The notes under the pieces: model-generated
What the model was told of the DNA's origin: nothing
Database searches by the model: none
Seen by the model: only the letters and a program-made list of their open reading frames with translations
NCBI GenBank assembly: GCA_035998445.1
Contig: DASYHQ010000061.1
Location: 186,001-250,000, forward strand
Reading direction: 5' to 3'
Source of the DNA: Tepidisphaeraceae bacterium
Lineage (GTDB): Bacteria; Planctomycetota; Phycisphaerae; Tepidisphaerales; Tepidisphaeraceae
DNA: 64,000 nt
Position numbers and translations under genes: made by a program
Shown: positions 1 to 8,094 of the stretch, piece after piece
Numbering within the stretch: position 1 is the stretch's first letter
How the letters are laid out: every line of letters starts with the position of its first letter

Positions 1-423
1 ACGACGATGACCGACGCCGAGATTCGCTCGGCCGGGAGCATCCGATCGGTCTCGGTGCGCTCGGGCACGCTCCGCAGCGCGATCTTCGCCGGCGTCGCCG
101 GTGGCGACGCCTCGGTCGAGGGTGCCGCCGACTTCGCCAACCCCAATGCTCAGATCGTCTCGGCCCGCTTCGGCGCGCCGCGCGGTCAGGTGGGCTTCAG
201 CGAAAGCGCGATCATCGCGCCGACGCTGGGCAGCATCAACATTGGCACGATCGCCGACACGGCCTCCAGCATCCCGTTCCAGGGTGTGGCCGCCGACAGC
301 CTGCGCCTGCTGACCTTCACGATCGACGGCCAGCGCGTCCGCCTGACGGACGCGACCCCGATCGACACGCAGCTGCAGGACCAGGGTGTGACGCTCAACA
401 ACTTTGAGGTCGTCGTGTTCTAA
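1..423 (+). CDS. C-terminal part of a large repetitive surface-type protein (5' end outside window)
   Basis: The reading frame is open from the first base of the window and stops at 421-423, so this is the 3' end of a longer gene; the ATG at 7 is only an internal methionine. The 140 visible residues are rich in short alternating Ser/Val/Gly strands (for example AGSIRSVSVRSG near the start) and end in VTLNNFEVVVF, without a transmembrane anchor or LPXTG-type signal. This looks like the last strands of a beta-helix or beta-strand-repeat exported protein of the kind common in planctomycetes. No catalytic motif is visible and the function is unknown. A strong terminator follows immediately. Confidence 0.6.
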   Translation, partial: TTMTDAEIRSAGSIRSVSVRSGTLRSAIFAGVAGGDASVEGAADFANPNAQIVSARFGAPRGQVGFSESAIIAPTLGSINIGTIADTASSIPFQGVAADSLRLLTFTIDGQRVRLTDATPIDTQLQDQGVTLNNFEVVVF

Positions 424-454
424 GTCGTCTGCCGAAGTTTGATTCACAAACCCA

Positions 455-487
455 ATCGCCCGTGGCAACCGCCACGGGCGATTTTTC
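455..487 (+). terminator. Rho-independent terminator after the surface-protein gene
   Basis: A perfect 12-bp stem (455-466 with 471-482, atcgcccgtggc) closes a 4-base loop (aacc) and runs into a T-rich tail. It lies about 32 bp after the stop codon of the partial gene ending at 423. This is the clearest intrinsic terminator in the window. Confidence 0.85.
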
Positions 488-558
488 GTTTCGGTTGGTT
501 CAGGTGGCTCGCCACCGATCGACGTCGGTCCTCATCCTGTGCGGGTGCTTGTCGGGTT

Positions 559-596
559 CCGGTCCCTCTCCCACGTACTTATGGGAGAGGGACCGG
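559..596. repeat. Family-2 half element: ccggtccctctccca hairpin
   Basis: A perfect 15-bp inverted repeat (559-573 with 582-596) with an 8-base loop. It is the same hairpin as at 57484-57521 and matches the ends of the full ~120-bp family-2 elements (for example 34016-34138). There is no T-tract, so it is not a classical terminator. Confidence 0.75.
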
Positions 597-670
597 AGTG
601 ACGTCCTCCGAACTGAAGCGCGCACCTTCTCAGAGGGTGTCAAAGAACACGGTGCTGTTCGGTTTTCACC

Positions 671-808
671 GTAGCATGGGCGTCTCGCCCATGGCCGTCT
701 TGAGGCCGAGTAGGCATGTTTTCTTGGAGCCATTTCAGTCGAAGCGGGTTGCCTCAAATCCCATCGGTTGTCCTGCTGACGGACATGGGCGAGACGCCCA
801 TGCTACGG
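671..808. repeat. Family-1 palindromic element, copy 1 (138 bp)
   Basis: The left end is gtagcatgggcgtctcgcc and the right end is its inverted copy, with gaga in place of tctc in the small loop. The ends are palindromes themselves, so the element can fold as a cruciform of nested hairpins. In this copy the inverted similarity continues outward: agggtgtcaaagaac near 633 pairs with gttctttaacaccct near 829, giving a composite unit of about 210 bp. Confidence 0.8.
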
Positions 809-935
809 TCGGAGCGGACGCGGCGTCGTTCTTTAACACCCTCGCAGGATGACGCAGCTTGGAGCGGAACCATTTCTTCGGTCCTCTTTGAGCACCGTCC
901 ATTGTCGGCCACCGCGACAGCGGCGTCCGTTCCGG

Positions 936-1076
936 CCGTGGCATGGGCGTCTCGCCCATGCATGCGGGAGGCCAGCAGATTCAATTTGCATCTGTTGCGC
1001 GGTCGAAGCCGCCCGCCACCAATCGTGATTCCATTTCAATCCACAAGCATGGGCTCTGGCATCCATGCCACGGTTT
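936..1076. repeat. Family-1 palindromic element, copy 2 (141 bp, degenerate right end)
   Basis: It begins ccgtggcatgggcgtctcgc and ends with a decayed inverted copy (gcatgggctctggcatccatgccacgg region, 1048-1076). Its interior shares short blocks with other copies, such as caatttgcatctgttgcgcg compared with gcagtttgttggctgttgcg at 10796-10934. The decayed end suggests this copy is older. Confidence 0.7.
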
Positions 1077-1180
1077 AAGGCGACCCACGTCAGTGCCACC
1101 CACGCAAGGGCGTGCCTACACTTTCCCCGTATCGCGTTTCGATGTTGCGCGGTCGAATGCCCCCGGGAGTGTCAGCCACA

Positions 1181-2332
1181 ATGCGCGTCTTTCACTGCGA
1201 TCACTGCAACCACGCCATCTTCTTTGAGAACACGCTCTGCCAAAAGTGCGGCCACAAACTCGCGTACCTGCCCGACCTGAAGGTCATCGCCTCGCTCGAC
1301 CTCGCCGGTAAAGCCAGGGACGGCAGCGACGAACTGTGGACCTCGCCGATCAAGCGGGCCGAGGGCAGGAAGTACCGCCTGTGCAAGAACTACGACCACA
1401 CCGACGTCTGCAACTGGGCGGTGCCGGCCGATGACGACAACCCGCTGTGCCCGTCTTGCCGGTTGACGCGGACCATTCCGGACCTGAACGTCCCCGGCAA
1501 CCTCGCTGCCTGGGCCAAACTGGAGACGGCGAAGCGGCGGCTCGTGTACAGCCTGATGGAGTTCGGCCTGCCGGTGAAGAACCGCATTGATGACCCGGGG
1601 GCCGGCTTAGCATTCGAGTTCCTGACCGACCCGCCGAACGGCCCGCGCGTGCTGACCGGGCACGACAACGGCGTTATTACGCTGAACGTGATCGAGGCCG
1701 ACGACGTCGAGCGCGAGCGGGCGCGCGTCTCGATGCACGAGCCGTACCGCACGCTGCTGGGCCATTTTCGCCACGAGGTGGGGCACTACTACTGGGACCG
1801 GCTGATCCAGCACCGCCCGCGGTTGGAAGCGTTCCGCAAGCTGTTCGGCGACGAGCAGGTGAGCTACGCCGACGCGCTGCAATCGCACTACGCCAACGGC
1901 CCATCGCCCGATTGGCAGCAACACTTCGTGAGCGCGTACGCCAGCGTGCACCCATGGGAAGACTGGGCCGAGACGTGGGCGCACTACTTCCACATGACCG
2001 ACACGCTCGAGACGGCCGCGGCGAGCGGGCTATCGCTGAAGCCCGACCGGGCAAACGAGCCGGTGATGGAGAAGCAGCCGCGCCTGCGCGCCAACGATCA
2101 GTCGTTCGACGACATCATCGGCAACTGGTTTCCGCTGACCTACGTGCTGAACGCCCTGAACCGTGGCATGGGCTTGCCCGACGCCTACCCCTTCGTGCTG
2201 CCGCCACCGACGATCGAGAAGCTGCGCTTCATCCACGACACGGTCTGCGAGGCGGACTGCACGAAACCGATGGACGAGACGGGGAACGCGCCACCGCCGG
2301 TCGCTTCATCGGATTTGGGGGCGCGACAGTAG
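1181..2332 (+). CDS. Zinc-ribbon metallopeptidase-like protein (COG4307 type)
   Basis: A 383-residue protein resembling the putative zinc-binding metallopeptidases of COG4307. It opens with a zinc ribbon (CDHC at 6-9, CQKC at 20-23), has a second Cys cluster (C78, CPSC at 90-93), and carries the metalloprotease motif HEVGH at 198-202 followed by YYWDRL. The substrate is unknown, and no signal peptide is present, so it is probably cytoplasmic. The frame is open further upstream to 1112, but family similarity starts at MRVFHCDHC; the ATG at 1181 has GGAG 12 bases before it. The gene stands alone between repeat regions. The family call is good; proteolytic activity is inferred from the motif. 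Confidence 0.8.
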   Translation: MRVFHCDHCNHAIFFENTLCQKCGHKLAYLPDLKVIASLDLAGKARDGSDELWTSPIKRAEGRKYRLCKNYDHTDVCNWAVPADDDNPLCPSCRLTRTIPDLNVPGNLAAWAKLETAKRRLVYSLMEFGLPVKNRIDDPGAGLAFEFLTDPPNGPRVLTGHDNGVITLNVIEADDVERERARVSMHEPYRTLLGHFRHEVGHYYWDRLIQHRPRLEAFRKLFGDEQVSYADALQSHYANGPSPDWQQHFVSAYASVHPWEDWAETWAHYFHMTDTLETAAASGLSLKPDRANEPVMEKQPRLRANDQSFDDIIGNWFPLTYVLNALNRGMGLPDAYPFVLPPPTIEKLRFIHDTVCEADCTKPMDETGNAPPPVASSDLGARQ

Positions 2333-2347
2333 CCGCACTTTAAGGCC

Positions 2348-2477
2348 AGCGGACAAGACCCCATGTCATCCCGATGGGAGCGGTAGCTGCCTGAGGGATC
2401 TCGATTGACTGACGGTGCGGGCCGTGGGAGATGGGTCGGGATGACAGGTAGCGCATTGGGCTGAGGTTTTGTCCGCT
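2348..2477. repeat. Nested palindrome (family 4)
   Basis: Outer arms agcggacaagacc (2348-2360) and ggttttgtccgct (2465-2477) enclose inner arms tgtcatcccga (2364-2374) and tcgggatgaca (2436-2446). The interior, with gggagcggtagc and tgagggatctcgattgac, is related to the palindrome at 63321-63460 on the opposite strand, so this is a dispersed family. It lies between convergent genes and has no T-tract. Confidence 0.65.
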
Positions 2478-2488
2478 AACCTTTGACC

Positions 2489-2537
2489 TCGGGCTTGCCC
2501 GGGGATGGTTTGCACGTCGATCGCGGGCAAGCCCGCG
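2489..2537. repeat. Pair of cgggcttgcccg hairpins
   Basis: Two short perfect palindromes, cgggcttgcccg (2490-2501) and cgggcaagcccg (2524-2535), lie 22 bp apart just downstream of the minus-strand PEGA lipoprotein gene. They could help terminate or stabilise the convergent transcripts. They lack a T-tract, so I call them only a repeat. Confidence 0.5.
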
Positions 2538-2567
2538 GCTAGACGAGAGAGGTTTGGAGAGCCTCTC

Positions 2568-2981
2568 TTACGGACGCGCAGGCCGGGTCGCGGGCAGTCC
2601 CTGCTCAAGTTTCTCGGCCCGTTCGAGCAGCGCCTGCGCATCGGCAGGCTGCGTGGTGAGAGGCTTCAGGTCGTAATGCAGGCGTTGCCGGTCGTGCAGC
2701 GTGAACGGCATTGCGGTCGCGATCAGATCGAGCGGCACCCAGTTCCACCACGGCGCGATGACCACGCTTTTCGTCACCAGGGCCTGATGGCCCTCCCGGC
2801 GCACGTGAACGTCGTACGTGCCGTAAAACGTGAACTCGCGCGTGACCGGCGTACGACCAAACTCCACGTCGTTCAGGTAAACCAGCGCCCCCGGCGGGTC
2901 CGACGTGATCGTGATGGTCTGCTCGACGCACCCGCTTAAGGTGCCGACCAACAACAGCATAGTAACGAGCAAACGACCCAT
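2568..2981 (-). CDS. PEGA-domain lipoprotein
   Basis: A 137-residue protein. The first 20 residues form a lipoprotein signal peptide (MGRLLVTMLLLVGTLSGC) with lipobox LSGC, so the mature protein should be anchored to a membrane through its Cys. A PEGA domain follows (TITSDPPGALVYLNDVEFG, then TPVTREF), a small beta domain of envelope proteins with no known catalytic role. The rest contains a short hydrophobic patch (APWWNWVPLDLIA) and a Pro/Ala-rich tail. The open frame begins at 3095, but the signal peptide fixes the start at 2981. The domain call is secure; the function is unknown. Confidence 0.8.
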   Translation of the reverse strand: MGRLLVTMLLLVGTLSGCVEQTITITSDPPGALVYLNDVEFGRTPVTREFTFYGTYDVHVRREGHQALVTKSVVIAPWWNWVPLDLIATAMPFTLHDRQRLHYDLKPLTTQPADAQALLERAEKLEQGLPATRPARP

Positions 2982-3119
2982 AAGGCCCGAGTATACGCCC
3001 GATCGGCCCGCGGATGTAGGGCACGACACGCAGCGCAATTCATGGAGATTTCGTTGTCCACCAGCGGCAGGCCACCACGAGCCTACAATCGGCACACGGT
3101 CGCAAGCTTGCGCTCCGAC

Positions 3120-3145
3120 TGTAGCATGGGCGTCTCGCCCATGCC
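3120..3145. repeat. Solo family-1 end
   Basis: A single copy of catgggcgtctcgcccatg preceded by gtag, as in the complete elements. No inverted partner is visible within 200 bp. It may be a remnant or a half-size unit. Confidence 0.7.
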
Positions 3146-3246
3146 GTCATCAGTAAAGGTGACTGATTTTAACCGGGATGACGCTCGCGGCCGGTGCAAC
3201 TAATCTCCGTCCCGATACTGCTGACATGCGTGGGCCGTAAACTCCT

Positions 3247-4464
3247 ATGAGCACTTTCCTCCTGATCATCTTCACCCTGTTTGCCTCGAACTTCATCTGG
3301 TGGGCCTGGGCCGACGCCTGGCTGCGCAAGACCCATCGGGCCGTCGGCTGGCGCTTGGCCGTGGGGCTGTATGCGCTATCGCAGGCGGGGCTATTCGTCT
3401 TCATGATCTACGCCCGCATGGTCGACCTAGGCAGCGCCATGCCGCAGCCGTTGTTAATCGCGGTCTACGTGTGGCACCTGGTGATCCTGCCGGTGGTCAT
3501 GCTCGCCTTGATCGGCCGCGGGTTGTTCAAGGGCGTCGCGGGCGTGGTGCGGGCGATTGCGGGGAAGAAGACGACCGCCGAACCCGAGACGTTGAGCAGC
3601 GACCCCGTGTTGGCCAACGGTCCCACGCGCCGGCAGATTTTGGCCGCCACGCTCGTCGCCGCGGCGCCACCGGTGGCGGAGCTGGCCGCCGTCACGACGG
3701 CCGTCACCACGCTGGGGTCGTTCCGCATCAACAAGATGGACATCGCCTTCCGCAACCTGCCGTCGCAGTTGGACGGCGTGACGATCGCGCACCTGTCCGA
3801 CACCCACATCGGCCGCTTCACCCACCGCGGCGATATTCGCCAGATCGCCGAGGCGACCAATCGCCTGGACGCCGACGTCGTCGCCTTCACCGGCGATTTG
3901 ATCGATTTCGACCTGGACGAACTTCCCAACGGCCTGGAGCTGCTGAAGGGGCTTCAGCCGCGCCACGGCGTGGTGGTGTGCGAGGGCAACCATGACTTGT
4001 TTCAGGACCGCAGCACGTTCGAACAGGGCGTGATGAACGCCGGCTTCCCGTTGCTGCTGAACGAGTCGCACACGATCGACATCAACGGCTATCCAATGCA
4101 GTTCCTCGGTTTGCAATGGGGCGAGGCCGCGCTGCGGCGCGATCCGATGCTGCAGCAATGGGCGGCGGTGGCGCTGGAGAAGCGACGCCCGGACGCGTTT
4201 GGCGTGATGCTGGCGCATCACCCGCACGCCTTCGACTACGCCGCCAAAGCCGGCGTGCAACTGACGCTCGCCGGCCACACGCATGGCGGGCAGCTGATGC
4301 TGTCCAAAAACGTCGGCCCTGGCCCGGTGATGTACCGCTACTGGTCGGGCCTTTATCGCCAGGGCAACGCGGCGTGCGTCGTCTCCAACGGCATCGGTAA
4401 CTGGTTCCCACTGCGCATCAACGCGCCTGCCGAGATCGTCCATATCCGGCTGAGCAAGGCGTGA
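3247..4464 (+). CDS. Membrane-anchored calcineurin-like metallophosphoesterase (YkuE/YaeI type)
   Basis: A 405-residue protein with three to four hydrophobic segments in the first ~110 residues, a linker with a basic RRQILAATLVAAAP stretch near 130, and a calcineurin-like phosphoesterase domain from about 175 onward. The metal-binding motifs are all present: LSDTHIG, FTGDLID, CEGNHD, and GHTHGGQ near the C-terminus. Relatives hydrolyse phosphodiester or phosphomonoester bonds with two metal ions, some acting on lipid A precursors; the substrate here is not known. The gene converges on the broken transporter gene at 4509-5428. The enzyme class is secure; the role is open. Confidence 0.85.
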   Translation: MSTFLLIIFTLFASNFIWWAWADAWLRKTHRAVGWRLAVGLYALSQAGLFVFMIYARMVDLGSAMPQPLLIAVYVWHLVILPVVMLALIGRGLFKGVAGVVRAIAGKKTTAEPETLSSDPVLANGPTRRQILAATLVAAAPPVAELAAVTTAVTTLGSFRINKMDIAFRNLPSQLDGVTIAHLSDTHIGRFTHRGDIRQIAEATNRLDADVVAFTGDLIDFDLDELPNGLELLKGLQPRHGVVVCEGNHDLFQDRSTFEQGVMNAGFPLLLNESHTIDINGYPMQFLGLQWGEAALRRDPMLQQWAAVALEKRRPDAFGVMLAHHPHAFDYAAKAGVQLTLAGHTHGGQLMLSKNVGPGPVMYRYWSGLYRQGNAACVVSNGIGNWFPLRINAPAEIVHIRLSKA

Positions 4465-4508
4465 TGCCAAAAGGCGTGCGAGGGCAAGCTGTCGGTGGCA
4501 GCTCTCGC

Positions 4509-5428
4509 TCAATCCCCCGCATTCGCGGCCGGCGGGGGAACGGCCCGCATGGCGACCTTGGGGGCCGTCGAGCCTTTCGATCGGTTAACGATGACCACGC
4601 CGAGGATCGCGATCGCGCCACCGATCATTGCCGGCGTGGTCGGCGCCTCGTGCAGCGTGACCCACGTCAGCAGGATCGTCATCGGTGGCATCAGGTAGAC
4701 CAGCACCGCAAGCCGTGATGCCGGCACGTGGATGAGCGCGTACGCCCACAGCGTGTTGGCGATGGCCGCGGGGAAGATGCCGAGGTAGACGATGCCCAGC
4801 GTCGCGTGCAGCGGTGCCGCACGCACTTGTCCGATCAGGCTGCCGATCCACGGCGTCAGCAGCAGCGTGCCAAAGCAGATCGCGTAGGTGGTAACCCTGG
4901 TCGCGCCCACCCGCTGCGTCACCGGCCGCTGCACCACCGCCCAGATCGCCGCGAAGAACGCCGCCAGCAGGACGAAGAGCGCGCCGGTCGACAGCTGCAG
5001 GTGCCCGTCCTTGCCGACCGCGATCAGCATCGCGCCGGCGCAACTGACGGCAATGCCGATCCAGCCGACCGGTTGCAGGCGCTCGCGCAGGAACGCCACC
5101 GCAGTGCCGCGGTGAAGACCGGCGACGTGGCGATGATCATGGCGACCGTGCCGGCATCAACCGTCATCGCACCGTAGTTCAGCGACGAATGATAGAACCC
5201 CACGCCCACCACGCCGATCGTGGCCACGATCGGCCATTCGCGTTTCGGCAGGCTCAGCGAGCGCTTCGCGCCCGACATCAGCAGCATCGTCACCGACGCC
5301 GCGATGAACCGCCCGAGCGTCAACTCGAACGGGCCGTACCCGTTGGCCAGCGCATGGCGGATCATCGGGAACGCCGACGCCCAGAGAACCAACGTGATTG
5401 CCGCCGCCAGAGCCACCGACCCATTCAT
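4509..5428 (-). pseudogene. EamA/DMT-family transporter, frameshifted
   Basis: Two overlapping frames together encode one drug/metabolite transporter of about 306 residues with two EamA repeats (10 predicted helices). The N-terminal half starts at MNGSVALAA (ATG at 5428) and runs to SPVFTAAL; the C-terminal half continues in another frame from VAFLRERLQPVGWIGI to the stop at 4509. The join is at about 5095-5105, where one base appears to be missing after the codons for TAAL. Both halves read as intact and well conserved, so this is either a recent mutation or a sequencing error. If intact, the protein would export or import a small metabolite across the inner membrane. Confidence 0.75.
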
Positions 5429-5492
5429 GTGCCGAATCGTATCGATGGCGACGCCGAAAGCACGCGATACGGAAAGGCTTGTCTGGCTTTCC

Positions 5493-5629
5493 GTGGCATG
5501 GGCGTCTCGCCCATGCATGTCATGAGGCCAGATGATTTGATTTGTTGATGCGGAACGGTCGGCGTGGTTTGCCACAAATAAAATCTGTCATTCCAGACTA
5601 CACGCATGGGCGTCTCGCCCATGCCACGG
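5493..5629. repeat. Family-1 palindromic element, copy 3 (137 bp)
   Basis: Bounded by tggcatgggcgtctcgccc (5494-5512) and a second tctc-type end (5602-5629). Both ends are in the same orientation here, unlike the inverted ends of most copies. The interior read on the minus strand (tctggcctcatgaca region) matches 40200-40290, so this copy lies in the opposite direction. It separates the start of the EamA gene from the end of the VWA gene. Confidence 0.75.
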
Positions 5630-5637
5630 CCGGAGCA

Positions 5638-7908
5638 TCACGATCCTCGTCGCCAGGCAATTAGCGCCGTTGCGACGAAAAACCCGCCCAACATTGCCAG
5701 CGGTGGCGTGAGGCTGACGCGGTTCGCGTCGCGCGGGAGGTCGAGCGGTGTGACGACCGCGGGGTTCACCACCGCGCCGCCGGTGCGCTCGGCGAGGGCG
5801 CGCATGGCGGCGTAATCGTTGCCGATGGCCGCGAATTCCGGCGCATAGCGGGCCGGCAACGCGCGGCGGGCGATGACTTGGCCATCGTGCAGCACCGTCG
5901 CCAACGCGGCGCTCGGTGACGGATCGATCGTCAACTCATATCGTCCCGGCGCGACCTGCGGGACGGGCCGTGACTCCCCGGTGATGTCCAACACAACCGC
6001 GGCGCCGTTCAGCGGTCGACCTCGTTCGACGGCGTCAATGAGCATCCGCGTGCCGTTCTTCGACTCATCCCAACGCACCGCAAACCGCTCATCCCGCGGC
6101 GGGCGAGCCAGCCGCTCGGTTGCCAGCGCCACGGTCGCGGTGGGGGGCGTGTAGGCGAAGGCAATCACCCGACCCGTGCCGGCGTTCCACCAGGCCGCCA
6201 GCGGTTCGCCACCGGCAGTGTTCGTCGCGACGACCGTGGCGCCCGCGCGCGGCCAGAGCGGGTTCCACGGCGCCGCTTCGACATCGCCGGCCGTCGCAAG
6301 TTCGCCACTGAACCCGCCGCGAGCCGGAGACGTGCGAAGCTCGCCTGCAATGGCGGCGCGCAACAGCTGAGCCGCAGCGCGCGACCAGCGGGCGGGGTCG
6401 GCTTCCGTCACCACCGTGCCACCGGTCGCAACGGCGATCTGGGCAAGCGAGTCGCTCGCGGGGCCGTTGCCGATCGACAGAACGTTGAGCCTAGATGCCG
6501 CGTTGCGCAGTTGCTCGACGCGTGGCGCAACGTTTACCGGATCGGCGCCGCCATCGGTGATCAGAAGGATCTGGCGGGCCTTGGAACTTGGCGCCGCGAC
6601 GATCGCGTCCAGCGCGGCCGCGAGGTTCGTCGGACCATTGGGCGCGATGGGTGGGGCGGTGGCGATCGCGGGCAGCGTGTCGGTGACGCTGCGGCCGGTG
6701 CTCCACCAGCGCACGTCGCGCGCGAACGAGCCGACCGACACGGTGTCGTTCGGTGGCAGCGCCGCCACCGCGGTGCGCGCAGCGGTGACGGCGGCATCGA
6801 AGCGCGTGCCGCCACCGCCTGCAGGGGCGGCCATCGAACCGCTGGCGTCGGTCAGGATCGTCCATTCGACCGTCGGTTGCGGCGGGGAACTAGCCAGCGG
6901 TGACAACGCGTCGAGCGCACTTCCCGCGTACCCACCAGCGGTGAACGCCGCGTCACCCCCGAGCAGGATCAGCGTGCCACCCAGCCGCCGGACGTAGCGG
7001 TCGAGCAATAGCTGCCGTTGCAGCGGCAACTCGTCGATCGACACGTTTTGCAGCACGATCACCGAGACGCCGAGCAACGCAGTGGCGTCGGTCGGCAGGT
7101 CGGCCGGCGCGAAGCGTCGCCACGGCGCGCCAGGATCGTCACGGCCAACCCACCAGCGTTCGAGATCGGTTGGTGGCGGTCGGACCGTCGCCATCGCGTC
7201 GTTCTCGGGCCAGTTGTCGCCGGTCGATAGACGCACGGCCGCACGATCGGCGTTTGGCGAGAGGTCGGCCTGTAGCGTGTAGTCGCCGGCGATGCGATCC
7301 GGAGCGGAATCGCTGACGCCGGTCCAAACGATTTCGCGCGGCGGACCATTGTTCGCGAACGCAGCTCGAAGCTGATTCATTTGCACGTCGACCGATGACA
7401 TGCGCGCATCGACCGGGCGGTCCAACGCCGGGTCAATCACGATGTACGTCGGCGGGGCGGTCGCGGGAAGCTCGAAGCGCCCATCGCTGAAGACGATCGC
7501 GACGCCGCTGGCGGGTGGCGTGAAGATCGTGCGGTCGGCGGGCAGGTCGGGCAGGGGGTCGCCGGGTGGGGGCGTCGTGGTGGTTGTGCCGGCGAAGTAT
7601 TGCAGTTGATACGGGCGGTCGCCCAGCAGTTGGCCCAGCCGGCGCTGGAGGGCTTGCGGGCCGCGGTACGTTGCGCCGCGCGTGCTTGCCGAGAGGTCGA
7701 CCAGCACGGTGATGTCCTCGGCCGATGCGCTGCCGTCGTACGTCGGCTGGCCGGCGGCGATGGCGAGGCAGGCGGCGGCGATGATGGCAAGGATCTTTGT
7801 CGCGCGGGGAAGTGTTCGCCGCCACAGCAGCAGGGTGAAGATGCCCACCATCAGCAACGCGATCGCCAGCAGCGTCGGCGAGCGAAGTTGGATGAGGGGG
7901 AGAGACAC
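5638..7908 (-). CDS. VWA-domain membrane protein (BatA/B-like large form)
   Basis: A 756-residue protein. Two N-terminal transmembrane helices (about residues 10-30 and 37-55) are followed by a large extracytoplasmic part and one C-terminal helix (MLGGFFVATALIAWRR). A von Willebrand A domain near the middle has a complete metal-ion-dependent adhesion site: TDASGSM, a downstream NDTVSV, and ITDGGAD. A first, degenerate VWA-like segment (VLVDLSAS) follows the second helix. This layout resembles the Bat/aerotolerance and chloride-channel-associated VWA proteins of planctomycetes, but no MoxR ATPase is next to it. The start is a GTG at 7908. Function unknown; probably a metal-dependent protein-protein contact at the membrane. 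Confidence 0.75.
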   Translation of the reverse strand: MSLPLIQLRSPTLLAIALLMVGIFTLLLWRRTLPRATKILAIIAAACLAIAAGQPTYDGSASAEDITVLVDLSASTRGATYRGPQALQRRLGQLLGDRPYQLQYFAGTTTTTPPPGDPLPDLPADRTIFTPPASGVAIVFSDGRFELPATAPPTYIVIDPALDRPVDARMSSVDVQMNQLRAAFANNGPPREIVWTGVSDSAPDRIAGDYTLQADLSPNADRAAVRLSTGDNWPENDAMATVRPPPTDLERWWVGRDDPGAPWRRFAPADLPTDATALLGVSVIVLQNVSIDELPLQRQLLLDRYVRRLGGTLILLGGDAAFTAGGYAGSALDALSPLASSPPQPTVEWTILTDASGSMAAPAGGGGTRFDAAVTAARTAVAALPPNDTVSVGSFARDVRWWSTGRSVTDTLPAIATAPPIAPNGPTNLAAALDAIVAAPSSKARQILLITDGGADPVNVAPRVEQLRNAASRLNVLSIGNGPASDSLAQIAVATGGTVVTEADPARWSRAAAQLLRAAIAGELRTSPARGGFSGELATAGDVEAAPWNPLWPRAGATVVATNTAGGEPLAAWWNAGTGRVIAFAYTPPTATVALATERLARPPRDERFAVRWDESKNGTRMLIDAVERGRPLNGAAVVLDITGESRPVPQVAPGRYELTIDPSPSAALATVLHDGQVIARRALPARYAPEFAAIGNDYAAMRALAERTGGAVVNPAVVTPLDLPRDANRVSLTPPLAMLGGFFVATALIAWRRGS

Positions 7909-7950
7909 GGCAATTGTAGAAAGGTCGCCACTTGCTTAGGAGATGCGCTC

Positions 7951-8073
7951 CGGTCCCTCTCCCGGTACGCCGGGAGAGGTTAGGTGAGGGTGATTTATTC
8001 GTATGTCCCAGAGTCGTCAGCAGTCCGAATCACCCCCACCCAGCCTCCCCCGGAGTACCAGGAGATGGGCAGG
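7951..8073. repeat. Family-2 palindromic element, copy 1
   Basis: About 123 bp. The left half is ggtccctctcccggtacgcc followed by gggagaggttaggtgagggtg; the right half is its imperfect inverted copy (gaatcacccccacccagcct, then cccccggagtaccaggag). It lies between the stop of the beta-galactosidase gene and the start of the VWA gene. Confidence 0.75.
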
Positions 8074-8094
8074 AATGGCGTTCGTTGCTGCTGG

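Larger units (their letters stand above)
424..1180. other. Repeat-filled intergenic region
   Basis: About 750 bp without a convincing gene. Apart from the terminator it consists of a ccggtccctctccca hairpin (559-596) and two family-1 palindromic elements (671-808 and 936-1076). Short open frames here encode the recurring peptides MGVSPM, MGETPM and AWASRPC, which are translations of the repeat. I see no RNA gene. Confidence 0.6.

Noticed and set aside
671-1076. Possible CRISPR array from repeated palindromes
   Set aside because: The copies are unequally spaced, spacers share sequence and there are no cas genes.
439-1078. Several overlapping frames in the first intergenic region
   Set aside because: All fall in repeat DNA and encode repeat-derived peptides.
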